Origin: Allocoprobacillus halotolerans
Lineage (GTDB): Bacteria > Bacillota_I > Bacilli_A > Erysipelotrichales > Coprobacillaceae
Length of the DNA: 64,000 bases
Assembly: GCF_024399475.1 (NCBI RefSeq)
Contig: NZ_CP101620.1
Location: 1,159,608-1,223,607, forward strand
Direction: 5' to 3'
Each line of letters opens with the position of its first letter. Position 1 is the first letter of the stretch. The notes under the pieces are model-generated. The model ran no database searches. It was not told the origin of the DNA and saw nothing but the letters and a program-made list of their open reading frames with translations. Below are positions 1 through 8,373 of the stretch, piece after piece. The position numbers and the translations under genes were made by a program.

Positions 1-420
1 CGTCAATAACCGTATGTTTGATAGATAATGATACTTCTACCATTGAATCTATTGCTTTTTGAATAGATTCAATAAATTGTGTAATGAGTTGTTCTTGGAG
101 TTGCGTTTCTACCGTTGTCTTTTCAAAAAAAGGTTTAAAATACGCGGTGCTGAATGCGTATGAATACATCCAATAACAACTTGATCTTGTGAAATATTAT
201 AAAGCTCACAAATCTTATTTTTTACTGGTTCTATCACACTATTTTCAATAATAATAGAATCTAAAATTGAAATAATGAATAGCTTTTCTTGTGAACATAA
301 TGCCATGGTATTGATCTCAATAGGATCTAAAATACCAATAGATTGATAAGGACGATTATAACCTGCCATATAGACAGGATTTTTAGGCGTAATATCTAAT
401 TTATTATAACCTGCTTTCAT
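1..420 (-). pseudogene. Neutral/alkaline ceramidase-like N-terminal domain protein, frameshifted and cut by the window edge
   Basis: The protein starts MKAGYNKLDITPKNP and contains MAGY and HTHSAP, the pattern of the neutral ceramidase N-terminal domain family, where the HTHS histidines help bind zinc. I start it at the ATG at 420 because GGAGGTGG lies just upstream; a TTG at 435 overlaps that ribosome site. The frame stops at 109, but the frame beside it reads on as PFFEKTTVETQLQ and stays open to base 1, so one base is missing near 127-140, next to a T7/A3 stretch. It is divergent from the PTS operon. The family assignment is from motifs; the substrate is unknown, and in bacteria this domain also occurs in proteins that are not ceramidases. 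Confidence 0.6.
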
Positions 421-536
421 AATTTCCACCTCCAAGAAGAGTATAACATAAATTTTTATAAAATGAAAGAGTATTCAAAAAATAAAATTTTATATTGCAA
501 AACCATTCACTATGTGGTACGCTATATTTGTCAAAT

Positions 537-549
537 GAAACCGGTTAAC
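537..549. promoter_or_regulatory. Possible LacI-family operator
   Basis: GAAACCGGTTAAC has the AACCGGTT palindromic core typical of LacI/GalR-family operators. It lies about 35 bases upstream of the PTS gene start and just downstream of a weak -10-like TATATT (523-528), a usual place for a repressor site. No LacI-type gene is in the window. Confidence 0.4.
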
Positions 550-583
550 AAAATGACATATTTAAAAGGAGGAAATCAATATT

Positions 584-1927
584 ATGAATTCAACACAAAA
601 TGGATTTATGGCTAAGTTCCAAGCATTATTAGAAAAATATGTTGTTCCAGTAGCAACAAAGATTTCACAACAAAAACATCTTGCTGCTGTACGTGATGGT
701 TTAACAGTATTAGTTCCAGTAACGATTATTGGAGGGTTTGCTATATTGCTAGCGCAACCTCCAGTTAGTGCAAGTATGCAACCAACAAATATATTATTTC
801 AATTCTTATGTACATGGCGTGATTGGGCTGCTGCCAATATTGGTGTTTTGTTAACACCTTATAATCTTACAATAGGTGCAATTGCAGTGTATGTAACATT
901 AGGAGTTGCTTATCAATTATGTAAAACATATAAGATGGATCCAATTTCAAACTTGATTTCTACATTACTTGTTTTTTTATGTGTTTCAGGTGTTCCTCAA
1001 GGATTTGTAAGTGGCGAAGCAACTGTTAATGCTATCCCTTTAACAAATTTAGGAGCAAGTGGAATGTTTACAGCAATATTAGTTGCTATTTCAGTTGTCG
1101 AAATTAATCATTTCTTTGTTAAAAAGAATATTGTTATTAAAATGCCAGCATCTGTACCACCAAATGTTGCTGCACCATTTCATTTATTAATTCCAGCAGT
1201 TGTTAATGTTGTCTTATTTATTGGCTTAAATATGCTTTCAAGTCAACTCTTTGGAGCAGATATTCCTGGTTTGATTTATGCTTTATTCCAACCATTAATT
1301 TCAGCAACAGGTTCACTTCCTTCAATTTTATTAATTAATGTTTTAATGACAACATTCTGGTTCTTTGGGGTTCATGGAGCTAACATGGTAGGAGTTGTTA
1401 CAGGACCATTAACATTAGTTGGTTTAACAGCAAATGCTACAGCTTATGCTGCTGGAAAAGACTTACCATATATTTTTGCAGGAGCAGTTAACAGTGTTTA
1501 TGGGGGATGGATTTCATATTTTGCTGTTGTAGTTGTAATCTTATTATTCTGTAAGTCATCACAAGCAAGATCAATTGCAAAAATTGCTTCAGTACCAGCA
1601 TTCTTTAATATTAATGAACCATTAATTTTTGGTTTACCTACAGTGTTAAATCCATTTACATTAATAACTTTCTTAATTTGCAACAATCTTAACTTTACAA
1701 TTGTTTACTTTTTAATGGAAAGTAACTTCTTAGGAAAATTCTTTGTATCTATGCCTTTTACAGTACCAGGACCATTACAAGCATGGTTATCTTCTATGGA
1801 TCCAAAATCAATTCTTGTTTGGGCAGCTTTATTAGTATTGGATGTTATTATTGCACTACCATTTATTAAAGCATATGATAAACAATTATTAGCAACAGAA
1901 AATGTAGAAGAAATGAGTGCAGAATAA
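584..1927 (+). CDS. PTS transporter subunit EIIC, lactose/cellobiose family
   Basis: This is a 447-residue polytopic membrane protein that would import and phosphorylate a disaccharide or oligosaccharide with separate EIIA and EIIB partners. Its N-terminus (MAKFQALLEKYVVPVATKI) and the NINEPLIFGLP motif at about residue 344 are hallmarks of the cellobiose/lactose EIIC family. An AAAGGAGG ribosome site precedes the ATG. It is the first gene of an apparent five-gene operon (chbG, two AtuA genes, a dehydrogenase). No EIIA or EIIB gene lies nearby, so it must borrow them. The neighbouring deacetylase suggests an amino-sugar disaccharide, but that is inference. Confidence 0.88.
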   Translation: MNSTQNGFMAKFQALLEKYVVPVATKISQQKHLAAVRDGLTVLVPVTIIGGFAILLAQPPVSASMQPTNILFQFLCTWRDWAAANIGVLLTPYNLTIGAIAVYVTLGVAYQLCKTYKMDPISNLISTLLVFLCVSGVPQGFVSGEATVNAIPLTNLGASGMFTAILVAISVVEINHFFVKKNIVIKMPASVPPNVAAPFHLLIPAVVNVVLFIGLNMLSSQLFGADIPGLIYALFQPLISATGSLPSILLINVLMTTFWFFGVHGANMVGVVTGPLTLVGLTANATAYAAGKDLPYIFAGAVNSVYGGWISYFAVVVVILLFCKSSQARSIAKIASVPAFFNINEPLIFGLPTVLNPFTLITFLICNNLNFTIVYFLMESNFLGKFFVSMPFTVPGPLQAWLSSMDPKSILVWAALLVLDVIIALPFIKAYDKQLLATENVEEMSAE

Positions 1928-1948
1928 TTTGCACTCTCTTTATTAAAA

Positions 1949-2653
1949 ATGAAAGTTATTATTAATGCAGATGATTTTGGTTATACCAAGGGAGTAACTG
2001 AAGGGATTGTAGAAGGTCATAAAAAAGGGATTATTAGATCCACAACAGCTTTATGTAATATGGAATATGTAGAATATGGAAAAGAATTAATAAAGGATTT
2101 ACCTAATTTAGCAGTTGGAGTACATTTAACACTTACATTGGGGAAGTCATTAACTCAAAATAAGACATTAACTGATGAGAAGGGTTGTTTTTACAAACCT
2201 GCACAGTTAATTGATCATACATTTGACATCGATGAAGTCTATCAAGAATTTAAAGCCCAAATAGAAAAATATATAGAAATATTTGGTCATTTACCAAGTC
2301 ATCTTGATAGTCATCATGGGATGCATGATTTTAAAAATAATTATCTTGCTACAAAGAGATTATCAGAAGAATATGGTATACCAGTTAGAAGATATAGTCA
2401 TTATCTCTTTGTCAGTGAATTTGTTAAGGACAACATTTCTATTGAAGGATTCATTCGTATTCTTGATAAATACAAAGGTCAAGATATTGAAATCATGACT
2501 CACCCAGGTTACTGTGATTTAGAACTTTATCAAAAAAGTTCATATTCATTAGAAAGAGTCAAAGAACTATATGTTTTTTGTCATCCAAAAATAAAAAAAT
2601 ATATTAAAGAAAATAATATAATTTTAACAAATTATATGGAGGTGGAAGAATGA
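1949..2653 (+). CDS. chbG: ChbG/YdjC-family carbohydrate deacetylase
   Basis: The 234-residue protein begins MKVIINADDFGYTKGVTEG, the signature of the YdjC/ChbG family, metal-dependent deacetylases acting on N-acetylated oligosaccharides such as diacetylchitobiose. NADDFG supplies the catalytic and metal-binding aspartates, and HLDSHHGMHDF (about residue 120) supplies the metal-binding histidines. It follows the PTS gene by 21 bases, and its stop overlaps the next start (ATGA), so it is translationally coupled to it. Linkage to a cellobiose-type PTS resembles the chb operon. The exact substrate is not shown by the sequence. Confidence 0.85.
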   Translation: MKVIINADDFGYTKGVTEGIVEGHKKGIIRSTTALCNMEYVEYGKELIKDLPNLAVGVHLTLTLGKSLTQNKTLTDEKGCFYKPAQLIDHTFDIDEVYQEFKAQIEKYIEIFGHLPSHLDSHHGMHDFKNNYLATKRLSEEYGIPVRRYSHYLFVSEFVKDNISIEGFIRILDKYKGQDIEIMTHPGYCDLELYQKSSYSLERVKELYVFCHPKIKKYIKENNIILTNYMEVEE

Positions 2654-3999
2654 AGACATTGAGAATAGGTTCAGGAGCTGGCTATGCAGGTGATCGTATT
2701 GAACCTGCTATTGATTTAATGCAAAGAGGAAATCTTGATTATATCATTTTTGAATGTCTTGCTGAAAGAACAATCTCTTTAGCACAGAAGGAAAAACAAA
2801 AAGATCCAACCAAAGGATATAATGATTTATTTGAATATCGTTTCGATAAAATTTTAGATTCTTTGAAATCTCATAAGGTGAAAGTTATTACAAATATGGG
2901 AGCGGCTAATCCTCGTTCAGGAGCTTATAAATGTCAAGAAATGGCTAAAGCTAAAGGCTTAACGAATTTAAAAATAGCTTATGTTGAAGGGGATGATATG
3001 ACAGAAAAATTATCTCAATATATGGATTATCAGGTTATGGAAACAGGTAAAACCTTAAATGATATTGATGGTGAAATCCTATCAGCAAATGGTTATATTG
3101 GAATTGCGGGCATTGTAGAAGCGTTAAATCAACAGGCTGATATTGTCATTACTGGTAGAGTCGCTGATCCTTCTCTAGCGTTAGCTCCTTTGGTTTATGA
3201 ATTTGGTTGGGCAATGGATGATTATGAAAAACTAGGAAAAGGAACATGGATTGGACATTTGCTTGAATGTGCCGGACAAGTGACAGGAGGGTACTATGCT
3301 GATCCAGGATATAAAGATGTGTCTGAATTATGGAATCTTGGTTTCCCTATCATTGAAGTCGAAGAAAGTGGCGATGCGATTGTCACAAAGCTTAATCATA
3401 CGGGTGGTTTAGTCAGCGAACAAACTGTCAAGGAACAGACACTTTATGAAATTCAAGATCCACAAAATTATTTTACACCTGATGTCATTGCTGATTTTTC
3501 ACATGTGAAAGTGGAACAGGTGGGTAAAGATCGAGTGAAAATTACTGGTGCAACTGGTCATGCGCCTAATGGCTTTTATAAGACAAGCGTTGGTTATCAT
3601 GACTGTTATATTGGTGAAGGTCAAATCAGTTATGGTGGTTTCAATGCGTTAAATAAAGCAAAACTTGCAAAAGAAATATTGGAACATCGCTTTGAAATGA
3701 TTGGCTTAAAATATGAAGAAATCAGATATGATTATATGGGTTATAATGCACTATATATGGATTCTATTTCACAAAAATTAAATCAAAATACAATGCATGA
3801 AATTCGTTTACGTGTTGCTGCTCGTGTTAAAGACAATGAAAATGCTCAAAAAGTTGGCAATGAAGTTGAAGCGCTATATACGAATGGACCATCAGGTGGT
3901 GGTGGAGCAACCAAAAATATTAAGGATATTATCAGTATTGCATCTATTTTAATTCCATCTCAACATTTTAAAATAACTGTAGGATATTTGGAGGTATAA
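2650..3999 (+). CDS. AtuA-family (DUF1446) acyclic terpene utilisation-like protein
   Basis: The 449-residue protein starts MKTLRIGSGAGYAGDRIEPA and carries the DUF1446/AtuA pattern, with internal stretches such as ITGRVADPSLALAPL and GPSGGGGATKN. AtuA is required for acyclic terpene (citronellol/geraniol) breakdown in Pseudomonas, but many family members are of unknown function and occur next to CoA-linked or isoprenoid-like catabolic genes. Here it overlaps chbG by four bases and is followed after three bases by a small AtuA-type partner and then a hydroxyacyl-CoA dehydrogenase. The partner domain is often fused to the C-terminus in longer homologues, so this looks like a split form. Confidence 0.8.
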   Translation: MKTLRIGSGAGYAGDRIEPAIDLMQRGNLDYIIFECLAERTISLAQKEKQKDPTKGYNDLFEYRFDKILDSLKSHKVKVITNMGAANPRSGAYKCQEMAKAKGLTNLKIAYVEGDDMTEKLSQYMDYQVMETGKTLNDIDGEILSANGYIGIAGIVEALNQQADIVITGRVADPSLALAPLVYEFGWAMDDYEKLGKGTWIGHLLECAGQVTGGYYADPGYKDVSELWNLGFPIIEVEESGDAIVTKLNHTGGLVSEQTVKEQTLYEIQDPQNYFTPDVIADFSHVKVEQVGKDRVKITGATGHAPNGFYKTSVGYHDCYIGEGQISYGGFNALNKAKLAKEILEHRFEMIGLKYEEIRYDYMGYNALYMDSISQKLNQNTMHEIRLRVAARVKDNENAQKVGNEVEALYTNGPSGGGGATKNIKDIISIASILIPSQHFKITVGYLEV

Positions 4000-4002
4000 G
4001 AA

Positions 4003-4305
4003 ATGAAACTTAAAGAAATTGCTCATTCAAGAACAGGGGACAAAGGAAATATTTCGATTATTTCAGTCATTGCTTATAAACAAGAAGATTATCCGCTTTT
4101 AAAAGAAAAAATCACAGTTCAAAAACTTCAAGATTATTTTCAAGATATTGTTCATGGTAAAATCACTAGATATGAAATTGAAAGTATTGGTGCATTGAAT
4201 TTTGTTATGGAAGATGCATTAGGTGGTGGCGTGACACGTTCACTAGCGATTGATATGCATGGCAAAACACTGGGAAGCGCCTTATTAGAAATGGAGGTGG
4301 AATAA
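4003..4305 (+). CDS. AtuA-associated small domain protein
   Basis: This 100-residue protein (MKLKEIAHSRTGDKGNISI) matches the conserved C-terminal domain of longer AtuA proteins. The HSRTGDKGN segment is the typical opening of that domain. Encoded separately, it probably forms a complex with the large AtuA-type protein just upstream, from which it is separated by three bases. Its stop overlaps the start of the following dehydrogenase. Its biochemical role is not established. Confidence 0.75.
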   Translation: MKLKEIAHSRTGDKGNISIISVIAYKQEDYPLLKEKITVQKLQDYFQDIVHGKITRYEIESIGALNFVMEDALGGGVTRSLAIDMHGKTLGSALLEMEVE

Positions 4306-5240
4306 TGGACGTTCATCATATTGTCATTGCTGGAGCAGGAACAATGGGATATTCGATGGCTCAAATCTTTGTTCAATACAATTATCAAGTGACTATCTAT
4401 GATTTAAAAGAAGAAGGTTTATTGCATGCTCAAAAACAAATAAAAGAAAATATACAAACTCTTGTTGAACAGCAGGAAATCACATTAAAGAAAGCTAACG
4501 ACATGATACAATCTTTAACCTATACAACAGATAAAACTTATTTTAAGGATTGTGACTTAGTGATTGAAAGTATCATTGAAAATAAAGATATTAAACAATC
4601 TTTTTATCAAGAAATTTCTCATCTCGTCAAAGATGAAACAATACTAGCAACCAATACTTCAGGTATTTCTATCAATGCATTAGCTTCATCAGTCCATCTA
4701 CCTGAAAGATTTATAGGGATGCACTGGTTTAATCCCTCTCATTTAATATTACTCATTGAAATTATTAAAGGTGATCATACAAGTGATGAAGTCGCACAAA
4801 CAATTTATCAATTAAGCCTTGATATTCATAAAAAACCAGTAATTGTCCATAAAGATGTTTTAGGTTTTGCAGCCAATCGTATTCAATTTGCAGTATTAAG
4901 AGAAGCTTTATCTTTAGTTGAACAAGGTGTTGTTTCTAAAGAAGGGATAGATGATGTGATGAAATATGGACTTGGTTTTCGTTATGCTTGTTTAGGTCCT
5001 TTAGAAGTGGCAGATTTTGGTGGTTTAGATACTTTTTATCATATTAGTGAATACTTAATGCCTGATTTATGTGATAGTCATGATATTCCAACATTACTCC
5101 AACAACATTATCAAAATGGTGAATATGGTGTCAAAACGCAAGTAGGCTTCTATGATTATCATAATGGCAAAGATTTAACAGTTACAAAACAAAGAGATGA
5201 TCATCTCTTAAAAATTTATAATGCTTTATATAAGAACTGA
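4305..5240 (+). CDS. 3-hydroxyacyl-CoA dehydrogenase family protein
   Basis: The 311-residue protein has the N-terminal Rossmann motif IAGAGTMGYSMA (GxGxxG) and the family segment NTSGISINALAS followed by GMHWFNPSH, which contains the catalytic histidine of 3-hydroxyacyl-CoA dehydrogenases. The C-terminal half (KDVLGFAANRIQFAVLREA) is the usual dimerising helical domain. It would oxidise a 3-hydroxyacyl-CoA or related hydroxy acid with NAD+. It closes the PTS/chbG/AtuA operon, suggesting that a hydroxy-acyl intermediate is involved. A strong terminator overlaps its stop codon. Confidence 0.85.
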   Translation: MDVHHIVIAGAGTMGYSMAQIFVQYNYQVTIYDLKEEGLLHAQKQIKENIQTLVEQQEITLKKANDMIQSLTYTTDKTYFKDCDLVIESIIENKDIKQSFYQEISHLVKDETILATNTSGISINALASSVHLPERFIGMHWFNPSHLILLIEIIKGDHTSDEVAQTIYQLSLDIHKKPVIVHKDVLGFAANRIQFAVLREALSLVEQGVVSKEGIDDVMKYGLGFRYACLGPLEVADFGGLDTFYHISEYLMPDLCDSHDIPTLLQQHYQNGEYGVKTQVGFYDYHNGKDLTVTKQRDDHLLKIYNALYKN

Positions 5241-5260
5241 TTTTCAGTTCTTTTTCTTTG
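5232..5260 (+). terminator. Rho-independent terminator
   Basis: AAGAACTGA-TTT-TCAGTTCTT forms a nine-base-pair hairpin followed by a T-rich tract. It overlaps the stop codon of the dehydrogenase gene and ends the 584-5240 operon. Confidence 0.85.
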
Positions 5261-5320
5261 TCTAAAAATTATAAAAGTTTAATATTAATGAACTTTTTAT
5301 TAAAAATATAAAATTTATTA

Positions 5321-5348
5321 TTGCATTGAAAAGAGAAATATGTATAAT
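5321..5348 (+). promoter_or_regulatory. Sigma-A-type promoter for the regulator/pot operon
   Basis: TTGCAT, a 16-base spacer and a perfect TATAAT lie about 55 bases upstream of the XRE-cupin gene start, in an A+T-rich intergenic region. Confidence 0.55.
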
Positions 5349-5404
5349 ATAGTTGTTTGATTTTTTGAATTTTAAGTTTAGTATAGTGATATGGAGGAAA
5401 TGCT

Positions 5405-5937
5405 ATGGATATTGGAAAGAAACTTAAAGATTTGCGTATAAAAAATGATTTAACTTTGGAGGAATTAGCTTCCAGAAGTGAACTGACAAAAGGTTTTCTT
5501 TCACAGGTAGAAAGAAATTTAACCAGTCCAAGTATCTCTACACTAGAAGATTTATTAGAGGCACTAGGCACCAACCTTTCAGAGTTTTTTCAATCTGATC
5601 AGGAAGAAAAAATTGTTTTTCATACACAGGATTTTTTTGTTGATGAAAAAGATGAATATACGATTGAATGGGTGATTCCTAATGCTCAAAAAATGAAATG
5701 GAACCTATTTTATTAACCATTCATGGACATGAAAGAAGTAAGGAAATGGAATGTCATAATGGTGAAGAATTTGGTTATGTTTTAAAAGGAAACGTGACAC
5801 TTGTTTGTGGCACTAAGAAATATCGTTTAAAAGCTAAAGAAACGTTTTATATGGATGGTAAAAAGAGTCATTATTTTGTAAATAATGGATCAAGTGATGC
5901 CAAAATATTATGGGTGACAACACCTCCAATGTTTTAA
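5405..5937 (+). CDS. XRE-cupin transcriptional regulator, frameshifted
   Basis: The N-terminus is an XRE-type helix-turn-helix ([21 protein letters not shown], read from residue 17), and the C-terminal half is a cupin ([19 protein letters not shown]). Such proteins control polyamine or amino-acid genes in many bacteria, and this one sits directly upstream of the pot operon, so it is probably its sensor. The first frame stops at 5716; the second opens at 5698. Adding one A to the A6 run near 5690 joins them as ...[10 protein letters not shown]..., a normal XRE-cupin junction, giving about 178 residues. An RBS-like GGAGG precedes the ATG. The break is more likely a base-calling error than a real mutation. 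Confidence 0.78.
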
Positions 5938-5954
5938 ATGAAGGGAGTATGATT

Positions 5955-7532
5955 ATGGATAAAAAGAAATTAATACAATTTCGTAATATTGTAAAAGATT
6001 TTGATGGACAAATTGTTTTAAAAGGTGTCAACCTTGATATTTATGAAAATGAATTTGTGACTTTATTAGGTCCAAGTGGTTGTGGGAAAACGACATTATT
6101 AAGAATTTTAGGTGGTTTCTTAGATGCAACTGAAGGAGAAGTTGTCTTTGATGGTGAAAACATTGAAAAAGTACCACCACATAAAAGAGAATTAAATACA
6201 GTTTTTCAAAAATATGCTTTATTTCCTCATATGAGTGTTTATCAAAATATTGCATTTGGTTTAAAAATCAAAAAAATGAGTAAAGACGTTATTGAACAAA
6301 AAGTTATGAAAATGTTGAAGTTAATAGGATTAGAAGGTTATGAAAATAAAAACGTAACACTTCTTTCTGGAGGACAACAACAACGTGTGGCTATTGCGAG
6401 AGCTTTAGTCAATGAACCAAAAGTTCTATTATTAGATGAACCATTAGGGGCATTGGATTTAAAACTAAGAAAAGAAATGCAATATGAATTAAAACGTATT
6501 CAACAAGAAGTTGGGATTACATTTATCTATGTCACTCATGACCAAGAAGAAGCATTAACAATGTCTGATAAGATTGTGGTTATGAAAGATGGGGAAATTC
6601 AACAAGTGGGAACACCTCAAGAAATTTATAATGAACCACAAAATAGATATATTGCCAATTTCATTGGAGAAAGTAATATTATCCCAGGGGTGATGTTAGA
6701 AGATTATAAAGTGAAATTTGATGATATTGTTTTTGATTGTGTTGATTTTGGTTTTAAAGAAAAACAACCTGTGGATATTGTCATTCGTCCTGAAGATATT
6801 GATATTGTCGATGTAGAAAAAGGGAAGATGACAGGGGAAGTGTTAAGTGTTTTATTTAAAGGTGTCCATTATGAAGTGATGGTAGAAACTGTTCCAGGAA
6901 CAAGTGTGACAGTGAATATGCATGTCATTAGAAATCGTGATGTCACTTCAGAAAATGGTAAAGAAAAAATCAGTGCCAATGATTTCTATGTGGACATTGA
7001 AGATGTGAAGGCTTTAGATGATGCTGAAATTATTGCTCGTGCAGACGCTCAGGCATGGCATCCTGAAGCAGATGATTATATTTCAATTAGTAAAATTGAA
7101 TATGATTTAAAAGAAGAAGTGGGAGAATATCCAGTGGTGTTCTCAACATCTTCAGGAACATCTGTAGAACGTAAGATTATTGTTGTTAATCAACCAGTTG
7201 TTAAAAATACGAAAGCGAATGAAGGGGTTATGGCATTTAACTTCTTTAAAACAGTGGATGAACTTGATGAATCAGTAGCTTTAGATACAGATTTAAAAAC
7301 ATGGGCTAATGCTCAAGGATGGAAATTAAATGATGAAGATGAATCTGTTGATATTTATGTTGATTATGATTTTGATCCTGAACATATTGAAGAAGGAACA
7401 TATAAAGTAACTTTCTCAACTGAAGGTAGAGAATTAAAGATTCATACAACAGATTTTGTGGAAGAAGGTAAAGAGGTCGGTTTAACATTCTTCCCTGAAG
7501 ATATTCATGTAATGGAGAAAATGGAATTCTAA
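5955..7532 (+). CDS. potA: Spermidine/putrescine ABC transporter ATP-binding protein PotA with inserted domains
   Basis: Residues 1 to about 240 are a standard ABC ATPase: Walker [10 protein letters not shown], signature [14 protein letters not shown], Walker B VLLLDEP and the switch histidine in [13 protein letters not shown] segment with VIRPEDI follows. The protein is 526 residues, against about 350-380 for most PotA. About 150-170 extra residues form two related beta-rich, Ig-like modules ([18 protein letters not shown] and [17 protein letters not shown]) before a closing [18 protein letters not shown], so the TOBE domain seems to be interrupted. I choose the ATG at 5955 because AAGGGAG lies seven bases upstream. 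Its stop overlaps the potB start. Confidence 0.88.
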   Translation: MDKKKLIQFRNIVKDFDGQIVLKGVNLDIYENEFVTLLGPSGCGKTTLLRILGGFLDATEGEVVFDGENIEKVPPHKRELNTVFQKYALFPHMSVYQNIAFGLKIKKMSKDVIEQKVMKMLKLIGLEGYENKNVTLLSGGQQQRVAIARALVNEPKVLLLDEPLGALDLKLRKEMQYELKRIQQEVGITFIYVTHDQEEALTMSDKIVVMKDGEIQQVGTPQEIYNEPQNRYIANFIGESNIIPGVMLEDYKVKFDDIVFDCVDFGFKEKQPVDIVIRPEDIDIVDVEKGKMTGEVLSVLFKGVHYEVMVETVPGTSVTVNMHVIRNRDVTSENGKEKISANDFYVDIEDVKALDDAEIIARADAQAWHPEADDYISISKIEYDLKEEVGEYPVVFSTSSGTSVERKIIVVNQPVVKNTKANEGVMAFNFFKTVDELDESVALDTDLKTWANAQGWKLNDEDESVDIYVDYDFDPEHIEEGTYKVTFSTEGRELKIHTTDFVEEGKEVGLTFFPEDIHVMEKMEF

Positions 7533-8373
7533 TGAAACGTTTTTCTCAACTTGCATGGCCATATATGATATGGGTTATCTTAATGATTTTATTACCAATG
7601 TTATTGATTCTTGTGTATTCACTCACAATACAAGGTAATGATATTGTTAATTTTACCTTTACATTGGCGCATTTTAAAAAATTCTTTACCGACCCAGATT
7701 TTTTATTAGTTTTATGGCGCTCACTCACAATTGCAATTAAAACAACAATTATCTGTGTGATTTTAGGTTATCCAGTTGCTTATTTTATCGCAAGAAGTAG
7801 TGATCGTGTACGTAATATTTTTGTTTTAGCAATCACTCTACCAATGTGGATTAACATGTTAGTGAGAACTTATGCATGGATTGGGATTCTTTCAGATGGA
7901 GGCATTGCGCAAACAATTTTAGGATTTTTGGTTTAAAAGATATGGAACTGCTTTATACAGAAGGTTCAGTGCTCCTTGGAATGGTTTATAACTTTATTCC
8001 ATTTATGATTTTACAAATTAATACATCTTTATGTAAGATGGATAAATCTTTATTAGAAGCCAGTGCTGATTTAGGAGCAAACAAAGTGCAGACATTCTTA
8101 CGTGTCACATTCCCATTATCTTTATCAGGAGTTGTTAGTGGGATTACACTTGTATTTTTACCAGCTGTGAGTTCTTTCTTTATTCCTAAGTTACTTGGTG
8201 GAGGACAATTCTTCCTCATTGGAAATGTTATTGAAAATCAATTTATTACAGTTGGAGAATGGAACTTTGGTAGTGCTATTTCTATGATTATGGCTGTGAT
8301 TATGATGGTGTGTATGTACGCTATTAGAAAGATTGATGAACGTAATAGTGGAGGAGGAAGTCAAGAATCATGA
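7532..8373 (+). CDS. potB: Spermidine/putrescine ABC transporter permease PotB, frameshifted
   Basis: This is a membrane permease with about six transmembrane segments. It starts [20 protein letters not shown], and the EAA-type loop (EASADLGANKVQTFLRVTFP) lies in the second part and contacts PotA. The frame stops at 7936 after ...AQTILGFLV, while another frame continues as FGLKDMELLYTEGSVLLG to 8373. Adding one T to the T5 run at about 7924-7928 joins them without loss. PotB is essential for the importer and both halves are fully conserved, so a sequencing error is likely. The start overlaps the potA stop and the end overlaps the potC start. Confidence 0.82.
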
